Source: Lachnospiraceae bacterium (lineage in GTDB: Bacteria > Bacillota_A > Clostridia > Lachnospirales > Lachnospiraceae). From it: a DNA stretch of 24,849 bases. The stretch lies in assembly GCA_017996675.1 (NCBI GenBank), contig JAGOGN010000005.1, positions 1-24,849 on the forward strand, written 5' to 3'. Every line of letters starts with the position of its first letter. The first letter of the stretch is position 1. The translations under genes and the position numbers were made by a program. The notes below the pieces were generated by a model. The model made no database searches. It saw nothing but the letters and a program-made list of their open reading frames with translations, and had not been told where the DNA came from. Of this stretch, positions 16,370 to 24,307 are shown one piece after another.

Positions 16370-17255
16370 CCAGCGCTTCTTGGTCAGTCGGATCAATCCC
16401 TCTATTTCCATTCACTCGAATTGGATTTTGTAAAACAGGTTCTTCCAGTGGAAAATACACATTTTCATCAGAAATCAGTACGCGGATTCTTTCACTATGC
16501 TCGTAAATCCACTTTGCATCTGCCACGGTTACTCTTACACATCCATGAGAAGCATTTTGTCCCAGTTTCAAATATTCATTGATATATAGGGTTTTAGGAT
16601 TTCGATTTCTACTATAAAAAACGGAATGAATCAAATAATGTTCAGATATTCGGCAGCAGTATTGGCCATATACATTACCATTCAATTTATGCCATCGTTC
16701 TACTTTCTTTAATGAATATTCTCCTGTTTTTGTAGGCGTATACGTCTTTCCGGTAGAACACAACATGATCTTAATTGCTTTACTATAGTTTCCAGTTTCA
16801 TCCATTTCATATATATAAATCCGGTTCAATTTTCGATGAATCCGAATCAAAATCTGTCCATCTTCTTTGAGAAATGCACTGGCATCTGATTGCACTTTTC
16901 CGCTCTCGTTCATATAAACTTGAATTCTTTGACCATTCTCTTCTTTCCAAACCCATTGATATTGAAGTACTTTCTGATGAACCTTTCGCTTTGAGGGTTC
17001 CTCAAATTGATCCAAACGTTCCACCAAATGTTCCACTTGCGGTTCCTTCGTCTCGTGATTGATCTCCTGATTTGTTTCTTGATTTGTTTCTTGATTTGTC
17101 TTTTCTGGTAAGGTCATCTGCTCTAATACTGAACAAATCACCTTTACCGGATTCATAAAAGTTGGTATGAAAAAAGATGCATCCCCCTTGAAAGAAAATG
17201 CAATTGTTGCGATACTTGCTCCAATGATTATAATTTTCTTCCTGAAATAATGCAT
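16359..17255 (-). CDS. L,D-transpeptidase (YkuD domain), membrane-anchored
   Basis: 298 aa. A basic N-terminus and hydrophobic stretch (residues 6-22) form an uncleaved anchor or signal peptide. A linker (about 48-95) includes a tetrapeptide repeat of the NQET type. The YkuD domain (about 135-262) ends in SHGCVRV with catalytic C239 and its partner H237; upstream IHSVFY (H210) supplies the other conserved histidine. These enzymes form 3-3 cross-links in peptidoglycan or attach proteins to it, outside the membrane. The ATG at 17255 has AAGGAG 6 bases upstream and follows the MetRS-like stop by 20 bases, so the two genes appear co-transcribed. The 3' end overlaps the AP2 gene by 11 bases tail to tail. 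Confidence 0.93.
   Translation of the reverse strand: MHYFRKKIIIIGASIATIAFSFKGDASFFIPTFMNPVKVICSVLEQMTLPEKTNQETNQETNQEINHETKEPQVEHLVERLDQFEEPSKRKVHQKVLQYQWVWKEENGQRIQVYMNESGKVQSDASAFLKEDGQILIRIHRKLNRIYIYEMDETGNYSKAIKIMLCSTGKTYTPTKTGEYSLKKVERWHKLNGNVYGQYCCRISEHYLIHSVFYSRNRNPKTLYINEYLKLGQNASHGCVRVTVADAKWIYEHSERIRVLISDENVYFPLEEPVLQNPIRVNGNRGIDPTDQEALASP
17057..17104 (-). repeat. 12-bp tandem repeat in the ldt linker
   Basis: Two exact and two imperfect copies of a 12-base unit (GATTTGTTTCTT on the plus strand) encode the (TNQE/NQET)-type tetrapeptide repeat of the L,D-transpeptidase linker. The unit keeps frame, so copy-number change would only alter linker length. Confidence 0.85.
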
Positions 17256-17275
17256 CTTTTTCTCCTTAAAACCTT

Positions 17276-19264
17276 TTATTCAAACTGACATTCTGGTTTC
17301 TTGAAAAAATCCACCTTTGGTTCCAAAAACTTAAATACATGTTCTTTGGGGTTAACCCAGTCAGATAAATCATCAAAAATATGATCCCAGTCATAAATCC
17401 GATCATCTACGCCTAAATATTCTTTTACCATATCACATCCCGTTGGTGCAATTGGATGCAGTAAGGTCGTAATAACCTTCATTCCGTATAAGCAGTCAAT
17501 TAAGATTTGTGTACGAAGTTCCGTATTTTCTTCTTTTTCCGCAATTTTCACATTATTAACCCAATGTTTATTCACATCGCGAATTAAACTGTCCAACACA
17601 TAAGTAATTCGATGAAAATCATGATTATACATATGGCGTTCAAATTCCAGCGCTGCTGAATTTACCATTTCACGAATTTTTTCATCCACAGTACCCATTG
17701 GTAATTTTCCATCATAGTAACTTTGTGAAGAATAGAAACAGGAACGAATCAGTCGGTTGAACACATTCGTTAATAAATTACCTTCTTTTAATGCTGGATC
17801 CTGTCCCTCACGTTCTTCAACAGGCAAATAAACCTGTGGTTTGAAACCTACACTTTTTGTTGACAGACCTAAACTTAAAAAATGCATTCTCAACTGTTCA
17901 GGTGAATAGTATTCCAATAATTCATCTGCCATTGGAGGCTTCAAATCTGAACTACTACTTGCTTTTTTATCCATAAATAAAATATGGTTATTTGCTACTA
18001 TATGAGGTAAATTCATTTTGGTCATATCCATTTCATCTTTTTGATCAAAAAATACTCCAGCAAAAAGTCCCATTTCAGCTAAACCATAAAAATAAATATT
18101 ATCCTGTCCTATAAACTGATAAACACAAGCCTCTTCATCATTCCACCACTTTTTCCACTCATCTTCACCAAGACCTTTTTGTTCAAGATAGGTTCTGGTA
18201 AAGGAAATTGGAGCCCATAAACTTTCCGGCCACACCCAGAATGTAAGATCACTGACATCTTCTTTCGTTGGCACCGGAACACCCCATTCAATATTTCCAG
18301 ATAAACGGAATGGAACCAAAGTCTTACCGGTACGGTAATGAATACCTTTTTCATCCATGACTTCTCTTGCTTTATCTCGATCATCTAAACACTGGAAAAT
18401 GAATGTAATAGAAGGCTTCTTCTCTTCGTCTACAATTTCGTGTTCTGGGAACAGACTACGTAATTGCTCTAAATCCTCAATCTGTTTTCTCTGAACGTAG
18501 ACACAAGCTGGCTTTAAGAACTCTTCCATTGCTTTAATTTCAAATTTTCTAGTATTCGTCTCTGTTGTTAAAAAGTTCATTCGTTGTTGCAATAACTCCA
18601 TAAAGGATTCCAGATTAAAATACCAGTTCGTAACATTTTTAATAATTGGCTTTACACCTGAAAGTGTACTAATTGGGTCAATCAACTCGCTTGGCATATA
18701 TTGATGACCTAAATCACACTCATCTGCATATGCTTTTTCCGAAGTACATCCTTCGATTGGACATTTTCCAAGAACCTGTCGTCCATTTAAAAATACTTCT
18801 TTTACAGGGTCAAAAAACTGTGGTGTTGACAACTGGCTTAAAAATCCATGCTGATAAAGTGCTTCGAACACTTCTGCAGAAACTTTTGAATGCATCTGAC
18901 CAGTCTCTCCGAATGCGGATGCGCCGAATAAGTCCAGCGATATTTCAAAGTCACGAAGAACTTTTTTTTGATTTTCATGATTTGACATCACATATTCTTC
19001 AATGGTTCCTTGATAACCACTTTCTTTTTGTTTCCGATATGCTTCTACAATCGGTGAACCATAACAATCTGTTCCTGAAACAAAAATTACATTCTCTTTT
19101 CCAATACGATCCCTTAAAAATCTAGCGAATGTATCTGCGTGTACAAACATACCGCCAACATGTCCAAAATGCAGTGCTTTATTTCCATAAGGCATTCCAC
19201 CTGTAATCACTGCTCTTTTCGGGAACACTGGCCTTTCATCATTACGAACTTTCTTATTGATCAT
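17276..19264 (-). CDS. Divergent methionyl-tRNA synthetase-like class I protein
   Basis: 662 aa. The Rossmann fold begins with ITGGMPYGNKALHFGHVGG (HIGH motif as HFGH, 32-35). A zinc-knuckle region follows with C168, C173, C183 and H187, then the YMPSELIDP stretch, FWVWPESLWAPISF, an IGQDNIYFYG segment, and a C-terminal helical anticodon-binding-like domain (from about 490). It lacks the C-terminal OB-fold found in many MetRS. Two catalytic signatures are changed: GTDEHG is GTDCYG (64-69) and KMSKS is KASSS (434-438). Residues about 240-320 look like extra sequence relative to standard MetRS. The start at 19264 has GGGAGG upstream and no T-box leader. It may be the working MetRS of an unusual lineage, a second copy, or a synthetase-like protein with another role; I cannot decide. 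Family call firm, activity uncertain. Confidence 0.82.
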   Translation of the reverse strand: MINKKVRNDERPVFPKRAVITGGMPYGNKALHFGHVGGMFVHADTFARFLRDRIGKENVIFVSGTDCYGSPIVEAYRKQKESGYQGTIEEYVMSNHENQKKVLRDFEISLDLFGASAFGETGQMHSKVSAEVFEALYQHGFLSQLSTPQFFDPVKEVFLNGRQVLGKCPIEGCTSEKAYADECDLGHQYMPSELIDPISTLSGVKPIIKNVTNWYFNLESFMELLQQRMNFLTTETNTRKFEIKAMEEFLKPACVYVQRKQIEDLEQLRSLFPEHEIVDEEKKPSITFIFQCLDDRDKAREVMDEKGIHYRTGKTLVPFRLSGNIEWGVPVPTKEDVSDLTFWVWPESLWAPISFTRTYLEQKGLGEDEWKKWWNDEEACVYQFIGQDNIYFYGLAEMGLFAGVFFDQKDEMDMTKMNLPHIVANNHILFMDKKASSSSDLKPPMADELLEYYSPEQLRMHFLSLGLSTKSVGFKPQVYLPVEEREGQDPALKEGNLLTNVFNRLIRSCFYSSQSYYDGKLPMGTVDEKIREMVNSAALEFERHMYNHDFHRITYVLDSLIRDVNKHWVNNVKIAEKEENTELRTQILIDCLYGMKVITTLLHPIAPTGCDMVKEYLGVDDRIYDWDHIFDDLSDWVNPKEHVFKFLEPKVDFFKKPECQFE

Positions 19265-19341
19265 TCATGCCTCCCAACTATGTAAAAACCCTTATTCTAC
19301 TATAAAATAAGCGTTCTATCATATCTTTTTTTCAATATTTA

Positions 19342-19370
19342 ATTTTATCAAATATAAAGTATAGTGTCAA
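19342..19370 (-). promoter_or_regulatory. Promoter of the MetRS-like / L,D-transpeptidase pair
   Basis: Perfect TTGACA (19365-19370), a 17-base spacer and TAAAAT (19342-19347) with a TGA extended -10, giving a leader of about 70 bases without T-box elements. Confidence 0.75.
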
Positions 19371-19397
19371 TCAGATGAAACAAAACTTATATTTTGG

Positions 19398-19426
19398 TTG
19401 CAATTTTTTCATATCTTTTATATCAT
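19398..19426 (+). promoter_or_regulatory. Likely promoter of the EAL sensor gene
   Basis: TTGCAA (19398-19403), a 17-base spacer and TATCAT (19421-19426). A perfect TATAAT at 19427-19432 lies one step further but has only T-rich sequence at -35. The transcript has a leader of about 70 bases with a weak GGGGC/GCCTC hairpin near 19440-19470. Confidence 0.45.
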
Positions 19427-19504
19427 TATAATATAAGAAGGGGCGAAGATCTTTTTGCCTCTTTCTGTCATTATACAAAAAATTATAGATAAGGTGATAT
19501 ACCT

Positions 19505-22393
19505 ATGAAAAAGATAAAAAAATATATATTTCTACTTCTTCTCCTAGTTCTGACCCTTTTTCCACTTCAAACTCAGGCAAATTATACGCAGCCTAAATTC
19601 AGTGTTTCAAACCGTGTTGTACGAGTTGGAGTATTTGATTCTAGCGGTTTTTGGAATTTAAGTGGCTCTACTGTTATGGGGGGATATGCCTATGATTATC
19701 TGATGGCAATCTCTAACTACACTGGCTGGAAATATGAGTTTGTCTCTACTACTTTATCTGATGCAATCACGATGCTTCAAGCCGGTAAAATCGATGTGGT
19801 TATGGGACTTCAGCAAACACCGAAACGTTTGGAAATTTTATCCTACCCTACCAATAATATCGGTACCGAGTGCGGTGTCGTCATTACTTCAAAAACAAAT
19901 ACTACATTTGCATACAATGATTATGAAGCACTAGATGGTAAGAAAATCGGATGTCTGAAAGATAACGTGTACTCCTATCAGCATTTCCCAGATTATTGTA
20001 AATCCAAAAAAATCAATTGTGATTTAATTGAGTATGACACGGAAAGCGATATGATGAAGGCACTCAATTCTGGAAAAGTAGATGCGCTTTTGACTGTAGA
20101 CATCTCTGATTTTGAAGACAATAAAATCGTCCTGAAATTTCATGCTGCACCAATCTACTGTGCGACTTCCAAAGGTAACACAGAAATTATAGAAGGGATT
20201 GATTATGCACTTGATAATATTCAATTAGATCTTCCATCTTTTGGTGCAGAAACCTATGCCAAATACTACGGACAACAAAATACGGATCTCAGTCTTACCC
20301 GAGATGAATTAAACTATCTTGCCTTAAGAACAACTCCAATCAAAGTAGCACTTCCGGAGAATAGACATCCTTATGCCTATATGGATGAAACCAAAAAATG
20401 GAAAGGCATTATTCCTGATTTGTTTGCAGCGATCAGTGCAGCTACAAATTTAAATTTTTCATTTGTGCCTGCATCTTCCTCTGAGCAAGCGCTCCGTTTA
20501 CTGAAAAATAAAGAGGTGGAAATTGTTCCAGATTATTGGAGTTGTCTTGCATTAACTTCTTCCTACAACGCTTCCATCACTTCACCTTATCTCGAAAATA
20601 ATCTGGTTACCATTTTTCATCAAGATAGCAAGAAAATATATAATAACAAACCACATACATTAGCAATTTCAATGTCGTTATCTTCTATTCGTGATTGTTT
20701 TATTCAGGATAAAAATACAGATTACAGCGTCTTCCCAACCGAAGAAGACTGTGTTGAGGCTCTCTTAAGAGGCGAAGTCGACGGAATTGTTTGCGACTAC
20801 TTTTTTGCCCAGGAACTTCTTTCTAAGACTTCCTATGCTGAGTATGAATTTATACATTTTAATTTATTAGAATCGAACAACTCACAAAAAAGTATGGCCG
20901 TTGTATCGAGTAATGGTACCGAATTATTTTCGATTATTAATAAAAGTCTTCGTTCCATTAAAAATACCTCATTAGACAAGATTATATCTAGTAACAGTAT
21001 TTTACAGGCACCTAAATTTAGTTTTACAAAATGGATGCAAACAAATATCTTCTTTATTCTGATTGCAGTCGCAATCATTTTAATGATTTTATTAACTTTT
21101 ATCCTATTTATTATAAAAAGCCGTGCTCGAATATCAAAAATATTAAATACCGATACACTGACTGGTGGATTAAGCTTAAATCGCTTTTTAACGATTGCTT
21201 CTAGGTTAGTACAATCATCCCCTTCTTATGTACTTATCAAAACCAATATCATACATTTTCGATTTATTAATGATTTATATGGAAAAGATATCGGTGATCA
21301 GGTACTGAAAATGTTCAGCAAAACCGCTCTTTCACAACTGAATCCAGATGAATGCATTGCCAGGCAGGAAGCCGATCATTTTTTAATATTACTGCGAAAA
21401 AATACCCTCGCTGATCAACGGATTAACAGAATATTTTCAAAGACCTCAGAATCTGTTTCAGAAAAATATGGTTTTATTTTGAAAATGAATGGAGGAAGTT
21501 ATCTCATCAAAAAAGGCGATTCCATCGCATCTTCCATCGAAAAGACCTCACACATTCTGGCAGATTTAAGCGAAGAACAAAGTGGATTTGTTCAGATGTA
21601 TGATGATCGAAAAGAAAAACTGGTCCAGTCACTTTCTTTAATCGAAACCGATATGGATACAGCATTTAAAAACAACCAGTTTATACCCTATTTTCAGCCT
21701 AAATATAACATTCACACTGGAAAAATTGTTGGTGCTGAAGCGTTGGTTCGTTGGATGCATCCAGTACAGGGGCTCATTCCTCCAATTGACTTTTTACCAT
21801 TTTTGGAAAAAAGCGGTGCCATTATAGAATTAGATTTTTATATGATGAACGAATCCTGTAAATTTATAAAGAAACACAAGGAAGCAACTGGAAACTGGAT
21901 TACCATATCTTCCAATTTTTCAACCAAGCATTTTGTTCATGACAATTTCTGTGAACGAGTCATTGAAATTGCCAATCGATATCAAATACCACATTCCTAT
22001 ATTGAGTTGGAGATTACAGAAACACTCTCCATTGCAGATGCTGAAATTGTTCAGTCCATTTTCCAAGTCTTACATGAAAATCAATTTCAAATTGCAATTG
22101 ATGACTTCGGATCTGGATACTCTTCCTTAGGAATACTGGAATCATTAGATATCGATATTTTAAAACTAGATCGCTCCTTCATGCAAACAAATATGCAAAC
22201 GCATAATATTAATATGATTCGCGGAATCACTGATATTGCCTATAACAATGGTATGCAAATGATTTGTGAAGGTGTAGAAACATTAGAACAGATTGAAGTC
22301 TTAAAATCCACAAAATGTACGACTGCACAGGGTTATTACTATTCAAAACCTTTATCTGAAAAAGATTTTATACACGCTTTACTGCACAACTAA
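19505..22393 (+). CDS. Membrane sensor: two solute-binding domains, degenerate GGDEF, EAL phosphodiesterase
   Basis: 962 aa. A signal peptide (1-25) precedes two bacterial extracellular solute-binding family 3 domains (about 38-257 and 277-500), the first with LQAGKIDVVMGLQQTPKRLE and the second with GIIPDLFAAISAATNL. A transmembrane helix (513-537) leads to a GGDEF domain (about 548-690) whose signature is EADHF (622-626) and whose metal-binding aspartate is lost, so it should not make cyclic-di-GMP. The EAL domain (about 715-960) keeps E745-A-L, N804, the EITE motif, D866-D867, K887, E922 and Q942, so phosphodiesterase activity is likely. It probably lowers cyclic-di-GMP when amino-acid-like or other small ligands bind outside. 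The ATG has AAGGTGAT upstream. It is a monocistronic gene with a strong terminator. Confidence 0.92.
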   Translation: MKKIKKYIFLLLLLVLTLFPLQTQANYTQPKFSVSNRVVRVGVFDSSGFWNLSGSTVMGGYAYDYLMAISNYTGWKYEFVSTTLSDAITMLQAGKIDVVMGLQQTPKRLEILSYPTNNIGTECGVVITSKTNTTFAYNDYEALDGKKIGCLKDNVYSYQHFPDYCKSKKINCDLIEYDTESDMMKALNSGKVDALLTVDISDFEDNKIVLKFHAAPIYCATSKGNTEIIEGIDYALDNIQLDLPSFGAETYAKYYGQQNTDLSLTRDELNYLALRTTPIKVALPENRHPYAYMDETKKWKGIIPDLFAAISAATNLNFSFVPASSSEQALRLLKNKEVEIVPDYWSCLALTSSYNASITSPYLENNLVTIFHQDSKKIYNNKPHTLAISMSLSSIRDCFIQDKNTDYSVFPTEEDCVEALLRGEVDGIVCDYFFAQELLSKTSYAEYEFIHFNLLESNNSQKSMAVVSSNGTELFSIINKSLRSIKNTSLDKIISSNSILQAPKFSFTKWMQTNIFFILIAVAIILMILLTFILFIIKSRARISKILNTDTLTGGLSLNRFLTIASRLVQSSPSYVLIKTNIIHFRFINDLYGKDIGDQVLKMFSKTALSQLNPDECIARQEADHFLILLRKNTLADQRINRIFSKTSESVSEKYGFILKMNGGSYLIKKGDSIASSIEKTSHILADLSEEQSGFVQMYDDRKEKLVQSLSLIETDMDTAFKNNQFIPYFQPKYNIHTGKIVGAEALVRWMHPVQGLIPPIDFLPFLEKSGAIIELDFYMMNESCKFIKKHKEATGNWITISSNFSTKHFVHDNFCERVIEIANRYQIPHSYIELEITETLSIADAEIVQSIFQVLHENQFQIAIDDFGSGYSSLGILESLDIDILKLDRSFMQTNMQTHNINMIRGITDIAYNNGMQMICEGVETLEQIEVLKSTKCTTAQGYYYSKPLSEKDFIHALLHN

Positions 22394-22423
22394 AAGAAGC
22401 TCCCGCGGGAGCTTCTTTCTTTA
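22393..22423. terminator. Bidirectional terminator between the EAL gene and the ABC permease
   Basis: A 26-base perfect palindrome with core GAAGCTCCCGCGGGAGCTTC; TTTCTTTAG follows on the plus strand. It starts at the stop of the EAL gene and ends just before the permease stop at 22421, serving both convergent transcripts. Confidence 0.88.
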
Positions 22424-23212
22424 GATTAAATTCAGTTTTCGTTTCAGATTCCATCTTGCAATTACATAATAAACAACTGTAAATACAAGTGATAATCCTA
22501 AACCAATTGCAATTGAATAGTTGACATATCCTGTTGGATTGGTATCTGCTTTGAGCAAAGAATTCATATCCATTACACCAAATGAGAAAACCAACATAAA
22601 GACTGTAGATACAATCTGACTGATATAATATAAAACAACCGAGAATACCACGGACCACAGTACACGCTTATCCTGGAATGATTGTCCAATACTCATACCT
22701 GCCATAATCATAAATAAATAGCTGTAGAAAGTAACCAAAATAATTACAATCAAATATGCGATGATTTTCCATCCTTCATATCCAAGGCCTTTCTCTACTT
22801 CATTCAATAGACCTTTTATGAAGTCAATTCCTTCTGGTGAATATTTTCCAAGCATCCAACTTCCAACCATGGAAGCCATACCAAGAACCACATAAATAAT
22901 TGACACAATTGCTTTTGAATCTAAAAAATATCCTCTTTTCACAGGTAAGGTATGTGTCAGATATCCCTCATCTTTATAGGTGTTATCATAAAAGCGTTTT
23001 AAAAGAATAACCAAGGTATAAACGAGCACCATAGCAATAGCAATATAGAAAATCCCACTCACTAAACTAGATGTAATCTTTACAATACTATTATGTTTTC
23101 CAATCATTCCCAATACTCTTACAATTGCACCTAATCCAAACAGAATTAGATAATATGGAAGGATTAATTTGTTCAAATATTTAATATCATACTTCATAAC
23201 TTTCCCTAGCAT
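22421..23212 (-). CDS. ABC transporter permease (ABC-2 type), partner of the adjacent ATPase
   Basis: 263 aa with about six hydrophobic segments (around residues 17-38, 50-70, 103-123, 149-172, 184-212 and 232-252) and a basic cytoplasmic tail. The cytoplasmic loop holds KDEGYLTHTLPVKR, a feature I associate with clostridial ABC-2 permeases of GntR-linked systems. With the ATPase it should form an exporter or a resistance/sensing pump; the substrate is unknown. Its start overlaps the ATPase stop by 7 bases, indicating translational coupling. It is the last gene of the three-gene unit. Confidence 0.87.
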   Translation of the reverse strand: MLGKVMKYDIKYLNKLILPYYLILFGLGAIVRVLGMIGKHNSIVKITSSLVSGIFYIAIAMVLVYTLVILLKRFYDNTYKDEGYLTHTLPVKRGYFLDSKAIVSIIYVVLGMASMVGSWMLGKYSPEGIDFIKGLLNEVEKGLGYEGWKIIAYLIVIILVTFYSYLFMIMAGMSIGQSFQDKRVLWSVVFSVVLYYISQIVSTVFMLVFSFGVMDMNSLLKADTNPTGYVNYSIAIGLGLSLVFTVVYYVIARWNLKRKLNLI

Positions 23213-23901
23213 CTGAATTCCTCCCTGAAAATCTCATCAATTGATTTGCCTCGCTGATTTCTTAATTCATCTGCGCTTCCTGTCAGATGAATCATTCCAT
23301 CATCTACAAAAATCACTTCATCTAAGATTCGTTCTACATCCGAAATCAGATGTGTAGATATTAAAATGCTGGCGCCATCATTGAAATTAGTTAAAATCGT
23401 ATCCATAATATAGTCTCTGGTTGCAGGATCTACTCCGCCAATTGGCTCATCTAAAATATACAGCTGCGCTCTTCTACTCATTACTAAAACGAGCTGCACC
23501 TTCTCCTTCATACCTTTCGACATGGTTCGAAGCTTATCATTTGCATTCAGATTCAATTTCTCTAAAAGTGCAAATGCTTTCTTCTCATCGAAATCATCAT
23601 AGAAATCCCCATAATAAGAAATGATTTCTTTTACTCTCATACCATGATCTAAAAAAGATCTTTCTGGCAGATAAGAGATTACTTTCTTGCTTTCCACTCC
23701 AGGCTTCTGACCATTGATTAATATTTCACCTGAATTTGGAACCAGTAAATCATTCAGCAATTTGATAAGTGTCGTCTTACCACTACCGTTCTTTCCAAGC
23801 AATCCAATAATCTTGCCTCTTGGAATCTCCAGATTTACATTTTTTAACACTTGTTTCTTTCCGTAATTCTTATACAGATTCTTACATGTTATAAACTCCA
23901 T
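23206..23901 (-). CDS. ABC transporter ATP-binding protein
   Basis: 231 aa from the ATG at 23901 with GGGAGAG upstream; the frame extends to 23952 but that part overlaps the regulator and has no clear site. Motifs: Walker A GKNGSGKTT (about residues 37-45), an SKGMKEKVQL signature in place of LSGGQ, Walker B LYILDEPIGGVDP, and the switch His in ISTH. The glycine-and-methionine form of the signature is common in ABC-2 exporters such as bacitracin or drug efflux ATPases. It begins one base after the GntR regulator stop and overlaps the permease, so the three genes form one operon. Confidence 0.95.
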   Translation of the reverse strand: MEFITCKNLYKNYGKKQVLKNVNLEIPRGKIIGLLGKNGSGKTTLIKLLNDLLVPNSGEILINGQKPGVESKKVISYLPERSFLDHGMRVKEIISYYGDFYDDFDEKKAFALLEKLNLNANDKLRTMSKGMKEKVQLVLVMSRRAQLYILDEPIGGVDPATRDYIMDTILTNFNDGASILISTHLISDVERILDEVIFVDDGMIHLTGSADELRNQRGKSIDEIFREEFRC

Positions 23902-23902
23902 C

Positions 23903-24265
23903 TTACTCTCTCCCATACGTTTTGATGAATTCCTGCGCTTCTTTTGGCGCAAATCCTAATTTAAGCATCTGATTCATATATTCATTCAGAACCTCTCTGG
24001 CCATTTCCATCTTCAACTCTTTTGATAAACCATCTTTTGAAGAAACAAATTTACCAGTCGTTCGTTCCGTATAAATATACCCCTCATTTTCGAGTTCAGT
24101 AAGAGCCTTCTGCATCGTATTCGGATTCACGGAAAATTCCTCCGCAAATTCCCTTACGGATGGAAGCTTTTCATTTACCCTGTAAATCCCCAAAGCAATG
24201 CGCTGCTTAATCTCATCTGCCAATTGAACATAAATTGGTTTATGAATATTAAATTTAAAACTCAT
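23903..24265 (-). CDS. GntR-family regulator, YtrA subfamily
   Basis: 120 aa. The N-terminal winged helix-turn-helix (about 1-72) includes PIYVQLADEIKQRI, KLPSVREFAEEFSVNPNTMQKAL and a wing ending GKFV; the short helical C-terminus (about 75-120) is the size of YtrA-type dimerisation domains rather than ligand-binding FCD or UTRA domains. Such proteins repress adjacent ABC exporter genes and are often relieved by envelope stress or antibiotics. The ATG at 24265 has AGAGGTGA upstream. It heads the regulator-ATPase-permease operon, whose promoter carries an inverted repeat suited to autoregulation. Confidence 0.93.
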   Translation of the reverse strand: MSFKFNIHKPIYVQLADEIKQRIALGIYRVNEKLPSVREFAEEFSVNPNTMQKALTELENEGYIYTERTTGKFVSSKDGLSKELKMEMAREVLNEYMNQMLKLGFAPKEAQEFIKTYGRE

Positions 24266-24283
24266 TTGTTCACCTCTGCTTTC

Positions 24284-24307
24284 ACTGTACTACTCACCTA
24301 GTACAGT
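24284..24307. promoter_or_regulatory. Perfect inverted repeat, putative operator of the GntR regulator
   Basis: ACTGTACTA and TAGTACAGT, 9-bp perfect arms, flank a 6-base centre. It covers the -10 box, start point and early leader of the gntR-ABC operon, an ideal place for repression. It also overlaps the stop codon of the upstream MATE gene. Confidence 0.75.

Noticed and set aside
18673..19125. 150-codon plus-strand ORF within the MetRS-like gene
   Set aside because: It is antisense to a recognisable catalytic domain, has no ribosome binding site and a composition typical of a reverse-strand shadow.
19440..19504. Cyclic-di-GMP riboswitch in the leader of the EAL gene
   Set aside because: The weak hairpin lacks the conserved GEMM core and tetraloop elements, so no riboswitch is claimed.
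22393..22418. 26-base palindrome as a regulator binding site
   Set aside because: It lies between two convergent stop codons and is GC-rich with flanking T tracts, so it is a terminator.
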